Notes: generated from the letters alone by a model not told the origin. A DNA stretch of 64,000 bases from GCA-2720865 sp047630275 (GCA_047630275.1 JBLHVN010000001.1:310001-374000); one strand, 5' to 3'. Counted from the first letter of the stretch, positions 24,311 through 33,207 are shown. A program made the numbers and translations.

Positions 24311-25000
24311 ATGAAAATCAACCACCAAGTTCCCCAGTACGTAGCCGAGTTCATTGGAACCTTCTTTCTTGTCTTCTTTGGCTGTGGCTCGATGATCTTA
24401 GGGGAGCTCTACCCTACTTATGATAGTGGATTTATTCCTGTGATCTGGGGTGGCTCTGTGGCCATGATGATCTACGCTGTTGGGCATATCTCTGGGGCTC
24501 ATTTTAATCCCGCTGTAACTCTTGCCTTTTGGAGCGTGAAACGCTTTCCAGCTAAAAGAGTTCCTGGTTATTTAATCTCTCAAATCCTAGGTGGTCTCTT
24601 GGCCTCACTTGTTCATCTGGTAATCTTTGGAGCCTCTTCTAAATTTGGAGCTACTGAATTAAGCCTCAGCTTATCAGGTGGAATTATCGTCGAAGTGATC
24701 CTAAGCTTTGCATTGATGTTTGTTATCATTAGTGTGGCGACGGACTCAAGAGCTGTAGGAGAGATGGCCGGTATTGCCATTGGAACCACAGTCGCTCTTT
24801 GCGCCTTTGTGGGGGGACCTCTTACTAATGCCTCTATGAATCCGGCACGCTCGATTGCTCCAGCTATTATGTCAGGCAATTATACAAACCTCTGGGTCTT
24901 TATTGTGGCCCCTATCCTAGGGGCGGTCTTAGGGGCCAAGATCTATGAATGGATTCGTTGTCATAAAGATAATGATCTTGATAGTCATGGCTGCTGCTAA
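24311..25000 (+). CDS. Aquaporin of NIP-like selectivity
   Basis: A 229-residue MIP channel with six membrane helices and both pore motifs: GAHFNPAVT (NPA 66-68) and ASMNPARS (NPA 177-179). Aligning by eye to AqpZ, the aromatic/arginine filter is Trp46, Ala165, Ala174, Arg180, whereas water-specific AqpZ has Phe, His, Thr, Arg. A Trp-small-Ala-Arg filter is the hallmark of NIP channels, which pass glycerol and metalloid acids. The C-terminal tail ends DSHGCC, a possible metal-binding patch. GGA lies 6-7 nt before ATG. The next gene follows after 11 bp. Confidence 0.92.
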   Translation: MKINHQVPQYVAEFIGTFFLVFFGCGSMILGELYPTYDSGFIPVIWGGSVAMMIYAVGHISGAHFNPAVTLAFWSVKRFPAKRVPGYLISQILGGLLASLVHLVIFGASSKFGATELSLSLSGGIIVEVILSFALMFVIISVATDSRAVGEMAGIAIGTTVALCAFVGGPLTNASMNPARSIAPAIMSGNYTNLWVFIVAPILGAVLGAKIYEWIRCHKDNDLDSHGCC

Positions 25001-25011
25001 TTCTAGAAAAA

Positions 25012-25782
25012 ATGAATAAATCACAGATAAAAGATATTTATGAAAATGAGGGTTGCGTTGTTATTCCAGAGTTCTTTTTAGAGAATGAGCTTAAAGATAT
25101 TTATCCAATAATTCTAAAAGTTCATCAAAGATGGTTAGAGATAAATAAAAAAGAATACTTAAAGTATAAGATGATCTATTCAAATAATTTAACCATTAAA
25201 GATCACTTTGATTCAGAGAACTCTTTTGATCGAATAAACCTCTTCAATTTTATAACTTCAGATAAAATAAATAGTCTTGTAAGAACACTTATTGGAAACG
25301 AAGCCTTCTTCTTAGGGTCACAAGTTTTCTTCAATCCTAAAGATCATACTAAAGAAGGGTATTGGCACAGAGACACTCAGTACACGGGAATGGCAGTTGA
25401 AGAACAAAAGAAGGCTATCCTAAATGAACCTGTTCTTCACTTTCATATCCCTTTTATCGATGATCATCACTTTGAATTAGTTCCAGGAAGTCATAAAAGA
25501 TGGGATAGTAAAGAGGAGTTTGAAGTCCGAATGAACTCTAACAACTCAGCACTTGGTCACTCTAAGTCTTATGATTGTAAAAGAGGGGAAATAAGAGTTT
25601 TCTCAGCTCATGCCATTCACCGGGGTAAGGCTTATGGTCCGAGCCCTGAACGCTTTGTGTTTGATCCTTTATTTGCTCTTAGAACTGAAAAGTCTTCCTC
25701 CTTTATAAATCCTAAAGGGATGCCTTGTGCTGAATTACTCAAGCATATTTCTAATCGTGGTTTGTTTTTTGAAGTTGACTGA
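25012..25782 (+). CDS. Phytanoyl-CoA dioxygenase (PhyH)-like Fe(II)/2-oxoglutarate oxygenase
   Basis: A 256-residue protein with the double-stranded beta-helix iron site of the family: YWHRDTQ (H119, D121), the central HFELVPGSHKRW, and SAHAIHRGKAYGPSPERFVF (distal H203 and the 2-oxoglutarate Arg214). Such enzymes hydroxylate small lipids or other metabolites; the substrate cannot be read from sequence. It follows the aquaporin by 11 bp and is probably cotranscribed. A clear hairpin terminator follows. Confidence 0.8.
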   Translation: MNKSQIKDIYENEGCVVIPEFFLENELKDIYPIILKVHQRWLEINKKEYLKYKMIYSNNLTIKDHFDSENSFDRINLFNFITSDKINSLVRTLIGNEAFFLGSQVFFNPKDHTKEGYWHRDTQYTGMAVEEQKKAILNEPVLHFHIPFIDDHHFELVPGSHKRWDSKEEFEVRMNSNNSALGHSKSYDCKRGEIRVFSAHAIHRGKAYGPSPERFVFDPLFALRTEKSSSFINPKGMPCAELLKHISNRGLFFEVD

Positions 25783-25788
25783 ATTTAA

Positions 25789-25812
25789 CGTGCACTCAAG
25801 AGAGAGTGCACG
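25789..25812. terminator. Bidirectional hairpin between convergent genes
   Basis: CGTGCACTC (25789-25797) pairs perfectly with GAGTGCACG (25804-25812) with a 6-nt loop. It lies between the PhyH gene and the convergent small gene; tails on both sides are A/T-rich but not long T runs. Confidence 0.65.
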
Positions 25813-25821
25813 ATTATTAAA

Positions 25822-26097
25822 TTATAAACACTCTTTCTTGGCAAAGATACTTGTTGATTTTGCATAGGCTTTAGCTAAAAGATCACCTTCTTGATTTTCT
25901 ACAAGGTAGACAACTCCGCCTTCTACTTCAGTAATTCTTCCAACGCTTGTTGATGGAAGATCAACGTTACAAGCTTTCTCAGTCATAGCAATGGCCCAAC
26001 CACTTTCAGATGGGAACTGAAGGTTAGTCATGTCAGCTGTTGAAGCAAAAAGATTTGTGCAAGTTAAAATAGTCGCGGCTAATAATAATTTTTTCAT
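25822..26097 (-). CDS. Small exported protein of unknown function
   Basis: A 91-residue protein with a signal peptide (MKKLLLAATILTCTNLFAST). The mature ~72 residues carry two cysteines (KACNVD and KKECL at the end), likely a disulfide. ATG at 26097 has a perfect GGAGG 5 nt upstream. It resembles in size and style the exported proteins at 12.5 and 21.6 kb, but no sequence relation is visible to me. Confidence 0.65.
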   Translation of the reverse strand: MKKLLLAATILTCTNLFASTADMTNLQFPSESGWAIAMTEKACNVDLPSTSVGRITEVEGGVVYLVENQEGDLLAKAYAKSTSIFAKKECL

Positions 26098-26350
26098 ATT
26101 TCCTCCAAAGTTAGTAATTAAAGGCAACCTAACATTAAAAAAGATTGGCATGAGGTCTATGAAATTAGTACTAGCTTTATCTTCGTCATCTAAAATTATT
26201 GAGTCGTGGTGAAGGAGGATAATTGAGTAAAACTAGTGAGAAAAGGCTTATATAAGCTATTTATGAGTACCTGAGAGGAAGGGCATTCCTGTCTCTTTTG
26301 TTCAAACATCGATTCCTCACAAATAAAGCTAAAGTCCCGAAGTGTTAGGT

Positions 26351-27556
26351 ATGAAAAATAGAACCTTCACCCTAATCTTTACTTCTTTACTCCTCCTTTC
26401 CTCTTGTGTGGAAGACCAAGCTGAAAACTGCTCTGGTGATTCTAAAGTGGCAGATTCAAAGGAATGCTCTCCATCTCAAGATGACTTAGGAGATGGTGCA
26501 GATCTTCCTGATGAAGTAGGGGATACAACTCCAAAAGAGCCAATTCCAACGTCTGAGACAGATGTCTTTGAAGAGGTCGCCACTTACTTTGGTCGCTGGG
26601 TTGATGATACTCAATCTCAAAATGAACTCTTAGAATTGAGAAGCAATGAAGTTGAGACTATAGCCGATAGTTGTCATGATGATTTTGAAAATCAAGACCG
26701 CTTCTCAGATACTATAGCTTTCTTTGTCAGAGAGCAGAGCGCTCCTAGGAAAGTAACTATTCAAAGTATCGCTAGTTATTATGCCACTTCAGGGGACCTC
26801 TCAACTCATACAGACGTTGGGCTTTTTAGCCACCCACTTTGCGAGGTAACTAGATCGAGCCTAAGTAAGACAGTTAAGAAAGTCGCTGACAGTACGACTA
26901 TCTCTAGGGCCAATCAATTCGCCAAACTCCATAACCAATATAGAACTGGTTATCTAAATGGAGAGTCAGCAGAGAAAATAAAACTTGAAAGACATTGGGG
27001 AGCCTTCTTCGGCTGCCTCGCCTATACTGAATCTTTAAGCACGGCTGACAGCTCTTCATCAAAAAGTGTTGCTAGCTCAGAAGCTCCAAGTGGTTATAGA
27101 AAACCAGCAGGAGTTAAGTTCTATAACGATCCTTATCAACCAGCTTCAAGCCGCCTAAATATTGGCCTCTTTCAATTCACTCCAAAGGCCAGTGGTAATA
27201 TCAATCCATGCCTTAAACAATGGAATCAGGATTACCCAAGTTGTTCAACCAGCGCTACTTCAAAAGACTCGCTTATTAAACTTCTTGGAAGTAGTCATCA
27301 AAGGTTCAATGCCTTTTGTGGAGTAAATAAACTATTGCAGACATTTTCGATACAGGTCAACACCCGCGCGACTAAGCATACCCACCCAGACAACCGTGGA
27401 AGCTCTGGTTTAAAGAGTGGGGCCAATAGATGTGTGACACCTCATTTTTATGCAGGCTGGGCCTATAATCATTTTGGACCCCTTCAAAACTCAACTGGCT
27501 CTAATATGAAGAAGCTCTTTCAGTGTGTAAGCGATTCACTCCCTGATGGCCTTTAG
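26351..27556 (+). CDS. Predicted lipoprotein with transglycosylase-like features
   Basis: A protein of about 400 residues with a lipoprotein signal (MKNRTFTLIFTSLLLLSSC, Cys lipidated), then an acidic linker. The C-terminal part has GCLAYTESLS (Glu near 227) and, after a Ser-rich insert, LNIGLFQFTP, which look like the catalytic Glu and the GLMQ motif of lytic transglycosylases. This is tentative. It has several cysteines. Start choice: ATG 26351 gives the classic signal; an in-frame GTG at 26342 lies 6 nt after TAAAGT and could be a leaderless start. Confidence 0.5.
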   Translation: MKNRTFTLIFTSLLLLSSCVEDQAENCSGDSKVADSKECSPSQDDLGDGADLPDEVGDTTPKEPIPTSETDVFEEVATYFGRWVDDTQSQNELLELRSNEVETIADSCHDDFENQDRFSDTIAFFVREQSAPRKVTIQSIASYYATSGDLSTHTDVGLFSHPLCEVTRSSLSKTVKKVADSTTISRANQFAKLHNQYRTGYLNGESAEKIKLERHWGAFFGCLAYTESLSTADSSSSKSVASSEAPSGYRKPAGVKFYNDPYQPASSRLNIGLFQFTPKASGNINPCLKQWNQDYPSCSTSATSKDSLIKLLGSSHQRFNAFCGVNKLLQTFSIQVNTRATKHTHPDNRGSSGLKSGANRCVTPHFYAGWAYNHFGPLQNSTGSNMKKLFQCVSDSLPDGL

Positions 27557-27632
27557 GTACCTGGTTACTTGCAGTAATGAAATGTTTTCAATGAGATTGT
27601 CTATGAGGCACTAGAGACGTAATTTCCTCTAG

Positions 27633-28442
27633 ATGCAAAAGACCATAGCCATTCTCTTTATCTTAATAAGCCTTAGTGCTTTAGCTGATACGACTCCACT
27701 TCGAATTGATACTAATAAGCAGAGGAACTCCTGGGCCATAGAAGTCGATGAAGACCTCGGATCTGAAGTTACTGAAGAGTCATTTTACGCGATTATCACC
27801 AAGGTCTTCGCCCTTTATGCCAATAATGAAATGGGACGGAAGCTAGAGCTTGGCATAGTTGATTGGAAGGTTCCCTATATGTCAGCCTGGGCCTTTGAGA
27901 CAGACAAGGCCTTTACCATCAATTTCTGGGGAGGCTTTGCCCGCATCCCTGGTATGACAGACAGGGCCCTGGCCCTAACGGTTTGCCACGAAATTGGCCA
28001 CATCATTGGCGGAAGTCCTTATCACTTACCAGGATCGAGTCAGAACATGAGCGCTGAGGGGCAGTCAGACTTCTTTGCAGCTTCAACCTGCATGAAGAAA
28101 TATATAAGCTTTTATGAGATCCAAGATGAAGTGACTGCTCTTGATGCGGTTGCAGCCTCAAGATGTTTTGAAAGGTTCGAAAAATTAATTGAAAGAGAAG
28201 TTTGTTTTGAAATTACAAAAGCAGCTCAAGATCTTGCGAGCGTCTTTTCTTTCTTAAATCCTGAACAAGGATTCTCCTTTGAGACTCCATCGGAATTAAT
28301 TGTTCCAGAGACCCTATTTAATAGTTATCCGACCATACAATGTCGTCTAGATACTTTCTTGGCTGGTGCCTTAGCCGCAACTCCTCTACCTATTGATGAG
28401 GAGTTAAGACCTGCTTGTTGGTTCGCCAAAGAAATCCTTTAG
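27633..28442 (+). CDS. Exported zinc metallopeptidase-like protein
   Basis: A 269-residue protein with signal peptide MQKTIAILFILISLSALADT. ALTVCHEIGHIIGG contains the HExxH zinc motif (119-123) in a helix, and SAEGQSDFFAASTC 25 residues later offers a Glu or Asp third ligand, a gluzincin-like spacing. Several cysteines suggest disulfides in the periplasm. It probably acts on envelope or prey proteins; the substrate is unknown. Confidence 0.75.
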   Translation: MQKTIAILFILISLSALADTTPLRIDTNKQRNSWAIEVDEDLGSEVTEESFYAIITKVFALYANNEMGRKLELGIVDWKVPYMSAWAFETDKAFTINFWGGFARIPGMTDRALALTVCHEIGHIIGGSPYHLPGSSQNMSAEGQSDFFAASTCMKKYISFYEIQDEVTALDAVAASRCFERFEKLIEREVCFEITKAAQDLASVFSFLNPEQGFSFETPSELIVPETLFNSYPTIQCRLDTFLAGALAATPLPIDEELRPACWFAKEIL

Positions 28443-28444
28443 CT

Positions 28445-28813
28445 CTATCTATTTGTTTCAATAAATTTATTAAGAAGGCTTTGCTGATAGGAATCTACTA
28501 GAAACCAAAGGCCAAAGACTGTGAAGATAATTATGAAGATCTCTATGTGAAAGATCTCTTCTCCAAAGTTTAGGACGTGTAGTTTCTTGGTAAGTGTATA
28601 TTCATGATAGATAAAATAAATCCCAAAAGTAATTAAAGATAGAAGGACTAACTTAAGGATGGAAGGGAATTCTTTACTCCCAAGAATCTCATTAGCATCA
28701 GAGATTTGTCTTAACTGAACCCATAGGTTCCAAATACCGAAAGTACAAAGAGTTAGGATTATATCAAGAAAGATTGAATTAACTTTAATGTCTGAGTTTG
28801 ATTTCCATGTCAT
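28445..28813 (-). CDS. DUF4234-like small membrane protein
   Basis: A 122-residue protein with three membrane helices. FLDIILTLCTFGIWNLWVQL and LLSLITFGIYFIYHEYTL are the repeated signature of DUF4234-type proteins, whose function is not known. There is no Shine-Dalgarno. An extended -10 (TGTTAAGAT) ends 6 nt before ATG, so a leaderless mRNA is predicted. It is convergent with the metallopeptidase gene. Confidence 0.7.
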   Translation of the reverse strand: MTWKSNSDIKVNSIFLDIILTLCTFGIWNLWVQLRQISDANEILGSKEFPSILKLVLLSLITFGIYFIYHEYTLTKKLHVLNFGEEIFHIEIFIIIFTVFGLWFLVDSYQQSLLNKFIETNR

Positions 28814-28828
28814 GGATACATCTTAACA
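28814..28828 (-). promoter_or_regulatory. Extended -10 abutting the start codon
   Basis: On the minus strand TGTTAAGAT is followed by GTATCC and then ATG. Same geometry as at 19650 and 53996. Confidence 0.5.
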
Positions 28829-28859
28829 TACGATGAGAATTTGAAAAGGACCCGCGTAC

Positions 28860-29453
28860 CTAGTGACTATTAATATAGAAGTTAAGACCCTGAATAAAAC
28901 GAAGGGGCCATTTCTTTTGGATGACATTCATTAACCATGTTGGAATCCATCCTCCTAAATCACCATAGAACTCAAAAGTGATCTTAGTAACATCTTTATC
29001 TAGCTCCTCTAAGAGGACGTTAAGTTTATGGACTTGGGCCTGAACGTGGTCTTCATCAATTAGTGATGGGAGGTCTACAGAAGAAGCTTCAAAAGAGACA
29101 ACACCTTTTTTGATTTTCTTAATTGAGCCTTCGAGAAGAAACTCTCTATCTGATGCTGGCCATGGTGTTTTATAAAATTCCGAGAATATATAGGTATCAT
29201 TTTTACTTTCACTATGAAGCTTGACGCTCTTTAGCTTAGGGCTCCAGCGGTGCTTATTTTGATAGTCTTTTAGAGCAGCAACGATCTTAGGAAGGCTATG
29301 CTTAATAACACCTTCGGCCTTGAAAGGCATCACGCCATCGGCTTCGTTGATTGTCTTGATTGTAATATCATCTTCTTGATAGACCTCGACCCAGTCTTTA
29401 GCACTAGCGTTAAAAGAAAAACTAACAAATAAAATTAAAACGAATCTTAGCAT
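28860..29453 (-). CDS. Exported START-like lipid-binding domain protein
   Basis: A 197-residue protein with signal peptide MLRFVLILFVSFSFNASAKD. The mature part reads as a START/SRPBCC-fold domain: WVEVYQEDDITIKTI, MPFKAEGVI, YIFSEFYKTPWPASDREFLL and GGWIPTWLMNVIQKKWPLRF. The conserved PWP.SDRE segment is typical of START proteins, which carry lipids or sterols in a hydrophobic cavity. Periplasmic lipid transfer is plausible. GGGAG lies 8 nt before ATG. Confidence 0.8.
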   Translation of the reverse strand: MLRFVLILFVSFSFNASAKDWVEVYQEDDITIKTINEADGVMPFKAEGVIKHSLPKIVAALKDYQNKHRWSPKLKSVKLHSESKNDTYIFSEFYKTPWPASDREFLLEGSIKKIKKGVVSFEASSVDLPSLIDEDHVQAQVHKLNVLLEELDKDVTKITFEFYGDLGGWIPTWLMNVIQKKWPLRFIQGLNFYINSH

Positions 29454-29467
29454 GGCCTAACTCCCGA

Positions 29468-29488
29468 CTTATAAAGGGTAATATTACC
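29468..29488 (-). promoter_or_regulatory. TATAAG box with palindromic operator
   Basis: On the minus strand GGTAATATTACC (29477-29488), a perfect 12-bp palindrome, lies just upstream of TATAAG (29468-29473), in front of the START gene. It is well placed for a dimeric repressor. Confidence 0.45.
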
Positions 29489-29521
29489 TTTGTACGTAGA
29501 GGAAATTGTCACACTAATGTC

Positions 29522-29677
29522 TCAGGAGAATATAAAATTATTGTTACTGCGGGAAAAAGTGGTCATGGTTGCTAATAATTCTTCGGTTAGAGTACCTTCT
29601 GCAAAAAGCATATCTTTCCAAATCAGTTGCTCAGTTGGGGCTTGATGAAAGTAAGTGGCCTTAAGAACTAGTTTCAC
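29522..29677 (-). CDS. Possible 51-residue ORF or gene remnant
   Basis: In the 250-bp gap between the START gene and the methyltransferase a GTG-started frame encodes VKLVLKATYFHQAPTEQLIW followed by KDMLFAEGTLTEELLATMTT. The composition is protein-like but there is no ribosome binding site, so it may be a fragment of a lost gene. No family recognised. Confidence 0.3.
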   Translation of the reverse strand: MKLVLKATYFHQAPTEQLIWKDMLFAEGTLTEELLATMTTFSRSNNNFIFS

Positions 29678-29704
29678 TTTGGCAGTAAAGTGTAGCTAAT
29701 TATA

Positions 29705-30424
29705 TTAAAGCCTTTTTAGAAAAGTCATGCCTGGAAGACCGAGGTTGCATTCCATTTTTTGAAAAACACCAGGGTTTCTTTCAACAAACTCCTTAACGGC
29801 TAGGTGTGGTCCAACATTATAATCAGACTCTTGAGACTGGAGAAAAGTATCGTGAATGATAAAATTCGGGCTTTCAATATGTTGGGAAATATACTCAAGC
29901 TCTCTGCAAACGGTTTCGTAGCTGTGATCGCCATCTAAAAAAAACAGGGGATTCTTTATTTCAGCTGATTTTGCAATTTCAACAGCTTTTTCAGCGCCAT
30001 CTCCTTCATGAAGAAAAACATTTTTTAAAGCTCTTACCAGTTTGCCTCTATCATTTCTGGGATGTTCTCCGTGATCTTGATCCATAGGTAAATCAATAGA
30101 GTGGATTTCTGAATTAATCTCGAAATGCTTACAAGTCTCATAAAATAATCGAGCCGACACACCGATATTTGTTCCCCAATCAAAGATATGTGAAGGTCTT
30201 AAAAAGCATGCGGCTGATGCAAGTAGGACCTGTTCAGTAAGTGGAAAGGGACGGTGTCCAGTAATTGGTAGAAGTTTATATTCTACAAACTCAGAAACCT
30301 GCCATTTATTTACTTCAAAAAATTCCCCCTTTGCTTGCGGGACCTGACTTGGATCGAACTTCGCTCTATCCCTTAAGGTTCTCATTTTTATTTTTAATTT
30401 ATGAAGGTATACGGCTGTTTCCAT
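29705..30424 (-). CDS. SAM-dependent methyltransferase-like (CmcI/class I) protein
   Basis: A 239-residue protein. IFDWGTNIGVSARLFYETC is a SAM-binding motif I variant, SEIHSIDLP the acidic end of the second strand, and LFFLDGDHSYETVCRELEYI is typical of the CmcI-like/Methyltransferase_24 group, which uses a metal ion near the DGDHS. HDT and DYNVGPHLAVKEF follow. The substrate is unknown. AGGAA lies 7 nt before ATG. It follows a membrane glycosyltransferase-like gene after 54 bp on the same strand, so a joint role in surface glycan is possible. Confidence 0.75.
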   Translation of the reverse strand: METAVYLHKLKIKMRTLRDRAKFDPSQVPQAKGEFFEVNKWQVSEFVEYKLLPITGHRPFPLTEQVLLASAACFLRPSHIFDWGTNIGVSARLFYETCKHFEINSEIHSIDLPMDQDHGEHPRNDRGKLVRALKNVFLHEGDGAEKAVEIAKSAEIKNPLFFLDGDHSYETVCRELEYISQHIESPNFIIHDTFLQSQESDYNVGPHLAVKEFVERNPGVFQKMECNLGLPGMTFLKRL

Positions 30425-30478
30425 TTTTTTCCTGTTTGTAGAAGTGTGTGTGCAACTTTTTTCGCCTTATACGGAGAG

Positions 30479-32008
30479 CTATAGTTCGAGAAGGGATTCG
30501 CTAGTAATCTTTCTCCAGTCTGCCCCTGAACTTATTTTAAGATCACCGATGACACGGTAGAGTTTCCCACTAAAGTAGTTCCAGAGAAAGTAATGCTTCC
30601 TTTTGTATATAATATTCTGTTTATGGTGTATTTTGTCCACGTATATGAACAAGCTCTTCTCAAAAACAGAGTTGAATCCAGATTTTTTATTATTTCGATG
30701 AGGTAGAAAAAAAAGACCCTTGATCTTTGCTTCTGGATATTTATGGCGAACGGCCGGTGTCATAGACCACTCTTCGTCAAATACCACCACAGGGCCAAAG
30801 TTATTGGGAACGATGGCCACCACAAGAGCGTCTTCGATATTTTCAAGTTTCTTATAAGGAACCTTCGAGAGGATATCTTGTTGTAGGTCCCAGGAAGCTT
30901 TCCACTGGCTCGAAACTTTTAAGGTAATTCCACCACAAAGTACTAAGATAACCATTGATATAAGCTTTAATTTCTTGAACTGAAATATAGAAAAATAGTG
31001 AAGAAGCATAAAGCAAAGAAGGATTGAAAGTGAGAAAGTGGTTCTTGAAAAAGTCCCCGTTAGTTGAATGGCATAGCCTGCGGCATAATAAAGAACAATT
31101 GAAGCAAGAAAGCCTATCTTAAGTAAGAAAAGTGAGAGGTAATCATCTTTAGTTGAGCGATTCTCTTTAACCGCTTTATAGATCTTAAAAGAAATAAAAA
31201 TAAGTAGCCCAATAGCAAGTAAAGGTAGATAGAAACTAATCAAATTCGAAGGGCTATTTATGATCGACTTAAGCTTATTAACAATAAGATCAAAATGGAA
31301 ACTCTTCTTGGTTCCTGTTTTCGCGATTCTATTTTGCAAGATGGCGATGATCTGAATAAATGAAAAGAGAAATGTGATCTTTATGAAACTATTTTTCCCA
31401 AGATTAAATTTCGAACGGTAAATCCAGAGATAGCCAATAGGGATGATAAATAAAAAATAAAAAGCTTCATAAGTAAAAACGGAGACGGTAAAAAAAGTAA
31501 CGGAGACTAAGATATTTTTTAAACTAACTTCTGTATCTTTAATTAGCGTATAAAAAGAAAGGAGAAAGAAGGTCAAGGCTGGTAAGTGAAACAAAAAAGT
31601 AGGCCAAGCATTAAAGCCGAAATTAGAAGGTAATACTAACCACAGGCAAGTAATCATAGCCGGCAACAAGTCTTTGGTCTCGCCTTTAATTAGAGCGATC
31701 TTATGAAGAACCTTATTAAGTAAGAAGGCCGTCAGAAGACTAAAAAGGGCTAGGCCCCACTGCCAAAGAACATGGTTATTTTTAAAAAAAATTGAGAATA
31801 CAGAAGCAAAGACAATTGACATAGGCCTTGTTGAAAAACTCTTTAAATAAAACTCAAATTTTTCGAAAAAGCTTAAATTAGCCGCTGAAGAGACTAGGTC
31901 ATAGTCGTCGCTATAGAAGCCAAAGACAAAGGGCCTCCAGATATAAAAGAGGAGCCAAACAAAGAAAATAATATAGATTTCTTTTTCAATCTTCTTAAGA
32001 AAGTTCAT
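30479..32008 (-). CDS. Multi-spanning GT-C-like membrane protein
   Basis: A protein of about 509 residues with some 11-12 membrane helices and a soluble C-terminal ~120 residues. After the first helix, FGFYSDDYDLV has the acidic pair expected of GT-C glycosyltransferases (PMT/ArnT type), and FSTRPMSIVF follows as in related proteins. It probably transfers a sugar from a polyprenyl phosphate to a surface molecule. The start is uncertain: ATG 32008 or a TTG five codons earlier, neither with a good ribosome binding site. Confidence 0.65.
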   Translation of the reverse strand: MNFLKKIEKEIYIIFFVWLLFYIWRPFVFGFYSDDYDLVSSAANLSFFEKFEFYLKSFSTRPMSIVFASVFSIFFKNNHVLWQWGLALFSLLTAFLLNKVLHKIALIKGETKDLLPAMITCLWLVLPSNFGFNAWPTFLFHLPALTFFLLSFYTLIKDTEVSLKNILVSVTFFTVSVFTYEAFYFLFIIPIGYLWIYRSKFNLGKNSFIKITFLFSFIQIIAILQNRIAKTGTKKSFHFDLIVNKLKSIINSPSNLISFYLPLLAIGLLIFISFKIYKAVKENRSTKDDYLSLFLLKIGFLASIVLYYAAGYAIQLTGTFSRTTFSLSILLCFMLLHYFSIFQFKKLKLISMVILVLCGGITLKVSSQWKASWDLQQDILSKVPYKKLENIEDALVVAIVPNNFGPVVVFDEEWSMTPAVRHKYPEAKIKGLFFLPHRNNKKSGFNSVFEKSLFIYVDKIHHKQNIIYKRKHYFLWNYFSGKLYRVIGDLKISSGADWRKITSESLLEL

Positions 32009-32175
32009 AGGCTCTTGATCCAATCAGCACTTCAGTTTTAATCATTTGTGAAAGGAAAATAATTACCATATTTGGAACATGCTGAAAAAGGAATAACTCT
32101 GTGGATTAGGTGATAGTGGGCTTGTGACTTCCTAGAGGGCACTCATCATTTCTGAGGGTCACTGAATTCATGAAA

Positions 32176-32252
<77 letters not shown>

Positions 32253-32270
32253 ACATTTCAATGAGTTTGG

Positions 32271-32299
32271 AGTCTACTAAAAGCTTTAAAAGCTGACAA
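32271..32299 (-). promoter_or_regulatory. Sigma-70-like promoter of tRNA-Pro
   Basis: On the minus strand TTGTCA, a spacer of exactly 17 nt, and TAGACT, with predicted start about 12 nt before the mature tRNA. It is the clearest two-box promoter in the window. Confidence 0.75.
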
Positions 32300-32340
32300 T
32301 AATTTAGTAGCGTAGCGTAAGAGTAATCCTTGGAGTTGTT

Positions 32341-33207
32341 ATGCGTTATTTATTGGTTTTATGCCTCTTTCTGGCTTCATTTAGTAGCTTTTCTGAAGAT
32401 CGTGTCTTTGATACGAAATTGAATCGTTTTTTAACGGTTAAGGAATTCGCTGATCTGATTCCTCCGCGCGGGCAAGTTGTCCTTGGTGAGTATCACTATC
32501 AAGGGAATATTCAGAAGGCCCAAGGGGTTATTATTCAGGCCATCGTTGATCGTCATTTTCGTTATGATGATTTTTCTGTGTCTTGGGAATTTCTAAACTA
32601 TACGGATCAAACCCTAGTGGCCAAGAGCTTTCTAGGTTACAGAAATGGTGAGTTTGATGCTTTAGAGCTTTTTAAGAAGTGGTTTCCAGCTTCAACTAAG
32701 CCAGAGCAGAACCTTCCCTATAAAGCTTTTGTTGATGTGACGAGTAAGCTTGGTGGAGAAGTGATTGCTGTTAACGCTCCAAGAAAGCATAAGAGGGTTA
32801 TTACTGCTGATGGGATTGATGCTCTTGATAGAGATCTTCTTCCACCTACTTATGAGATTGGATCAAAGAATTATTTAAAGAGGTTTAAAGAAGCGATGGG
32901 CGGTCATGTTCCTGAAGATAAGATTAGGAACTACTTTGAGGCCCAGTGTTATACGGATACTATAATGGCCCATCAGATGATGGCCTATTCAGCCTTTGAT
33001 CTGCAGTTCTTGATTGTGGGAGCTTTTCATTCTGATTATCTTGATGGAGTCGTAAGAGAGATTGGTAAGACTCATGTTTATGAGACCACTACGGTAAAGA
33101 TTGTTGATAAGGCGGAGCTTGATATAACTGCTTATAGAGAGATGCTCTTTGGAAGCCGTAGCTATGGTGCCTTTGCTGATTATATCTTTTTTACCAACTG
33201 GAAATGA
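32341..33207 (+). CDS. ChaN-like (DUF399) exported protein
   Basis: A 288-residue protein with signal peptide MRYLLVLCLFLASFSSFSED. It has the family marks RGQVVLGEYHYQGNIQKAQG, VSWEFLNYTDQ, MAHQMM and FLIVGAFHSDYLDG, as in ChaN proteins that bind heme in Campylobacter and others. No lipobox is seen, so it is probably periplasmic and soluble. GGAG lies 6 nt before ATG. Its stop overlaps the next start (ATGA). Confidence 0.82.
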   Translation: MRYLLVLCLFLASFSSFSEDRVFDTKLNRFLTVKEFADLIPPRGQVVLGEYHYQGNIQKAQGVIIQAIVDRHFRYDDFSVSWEFLNYTDQTLVAKSFLGYRNGEFDALELFKKWFPASTKPEQNLPYKAFVDVTSKLGGEVIAVNAPRKHKRVITADGIDALDRDLLPPTYEIGSKNYLKRFKEAMGGHVPEDKIRNYFEAQCYTDTIMAHQMMAYSAFDLQFLIVGAFHSDYLDGVVREIGKTHVYETTTVKIVDKAELDITAYREMLFGSRSYGAFADYIFFTNWK

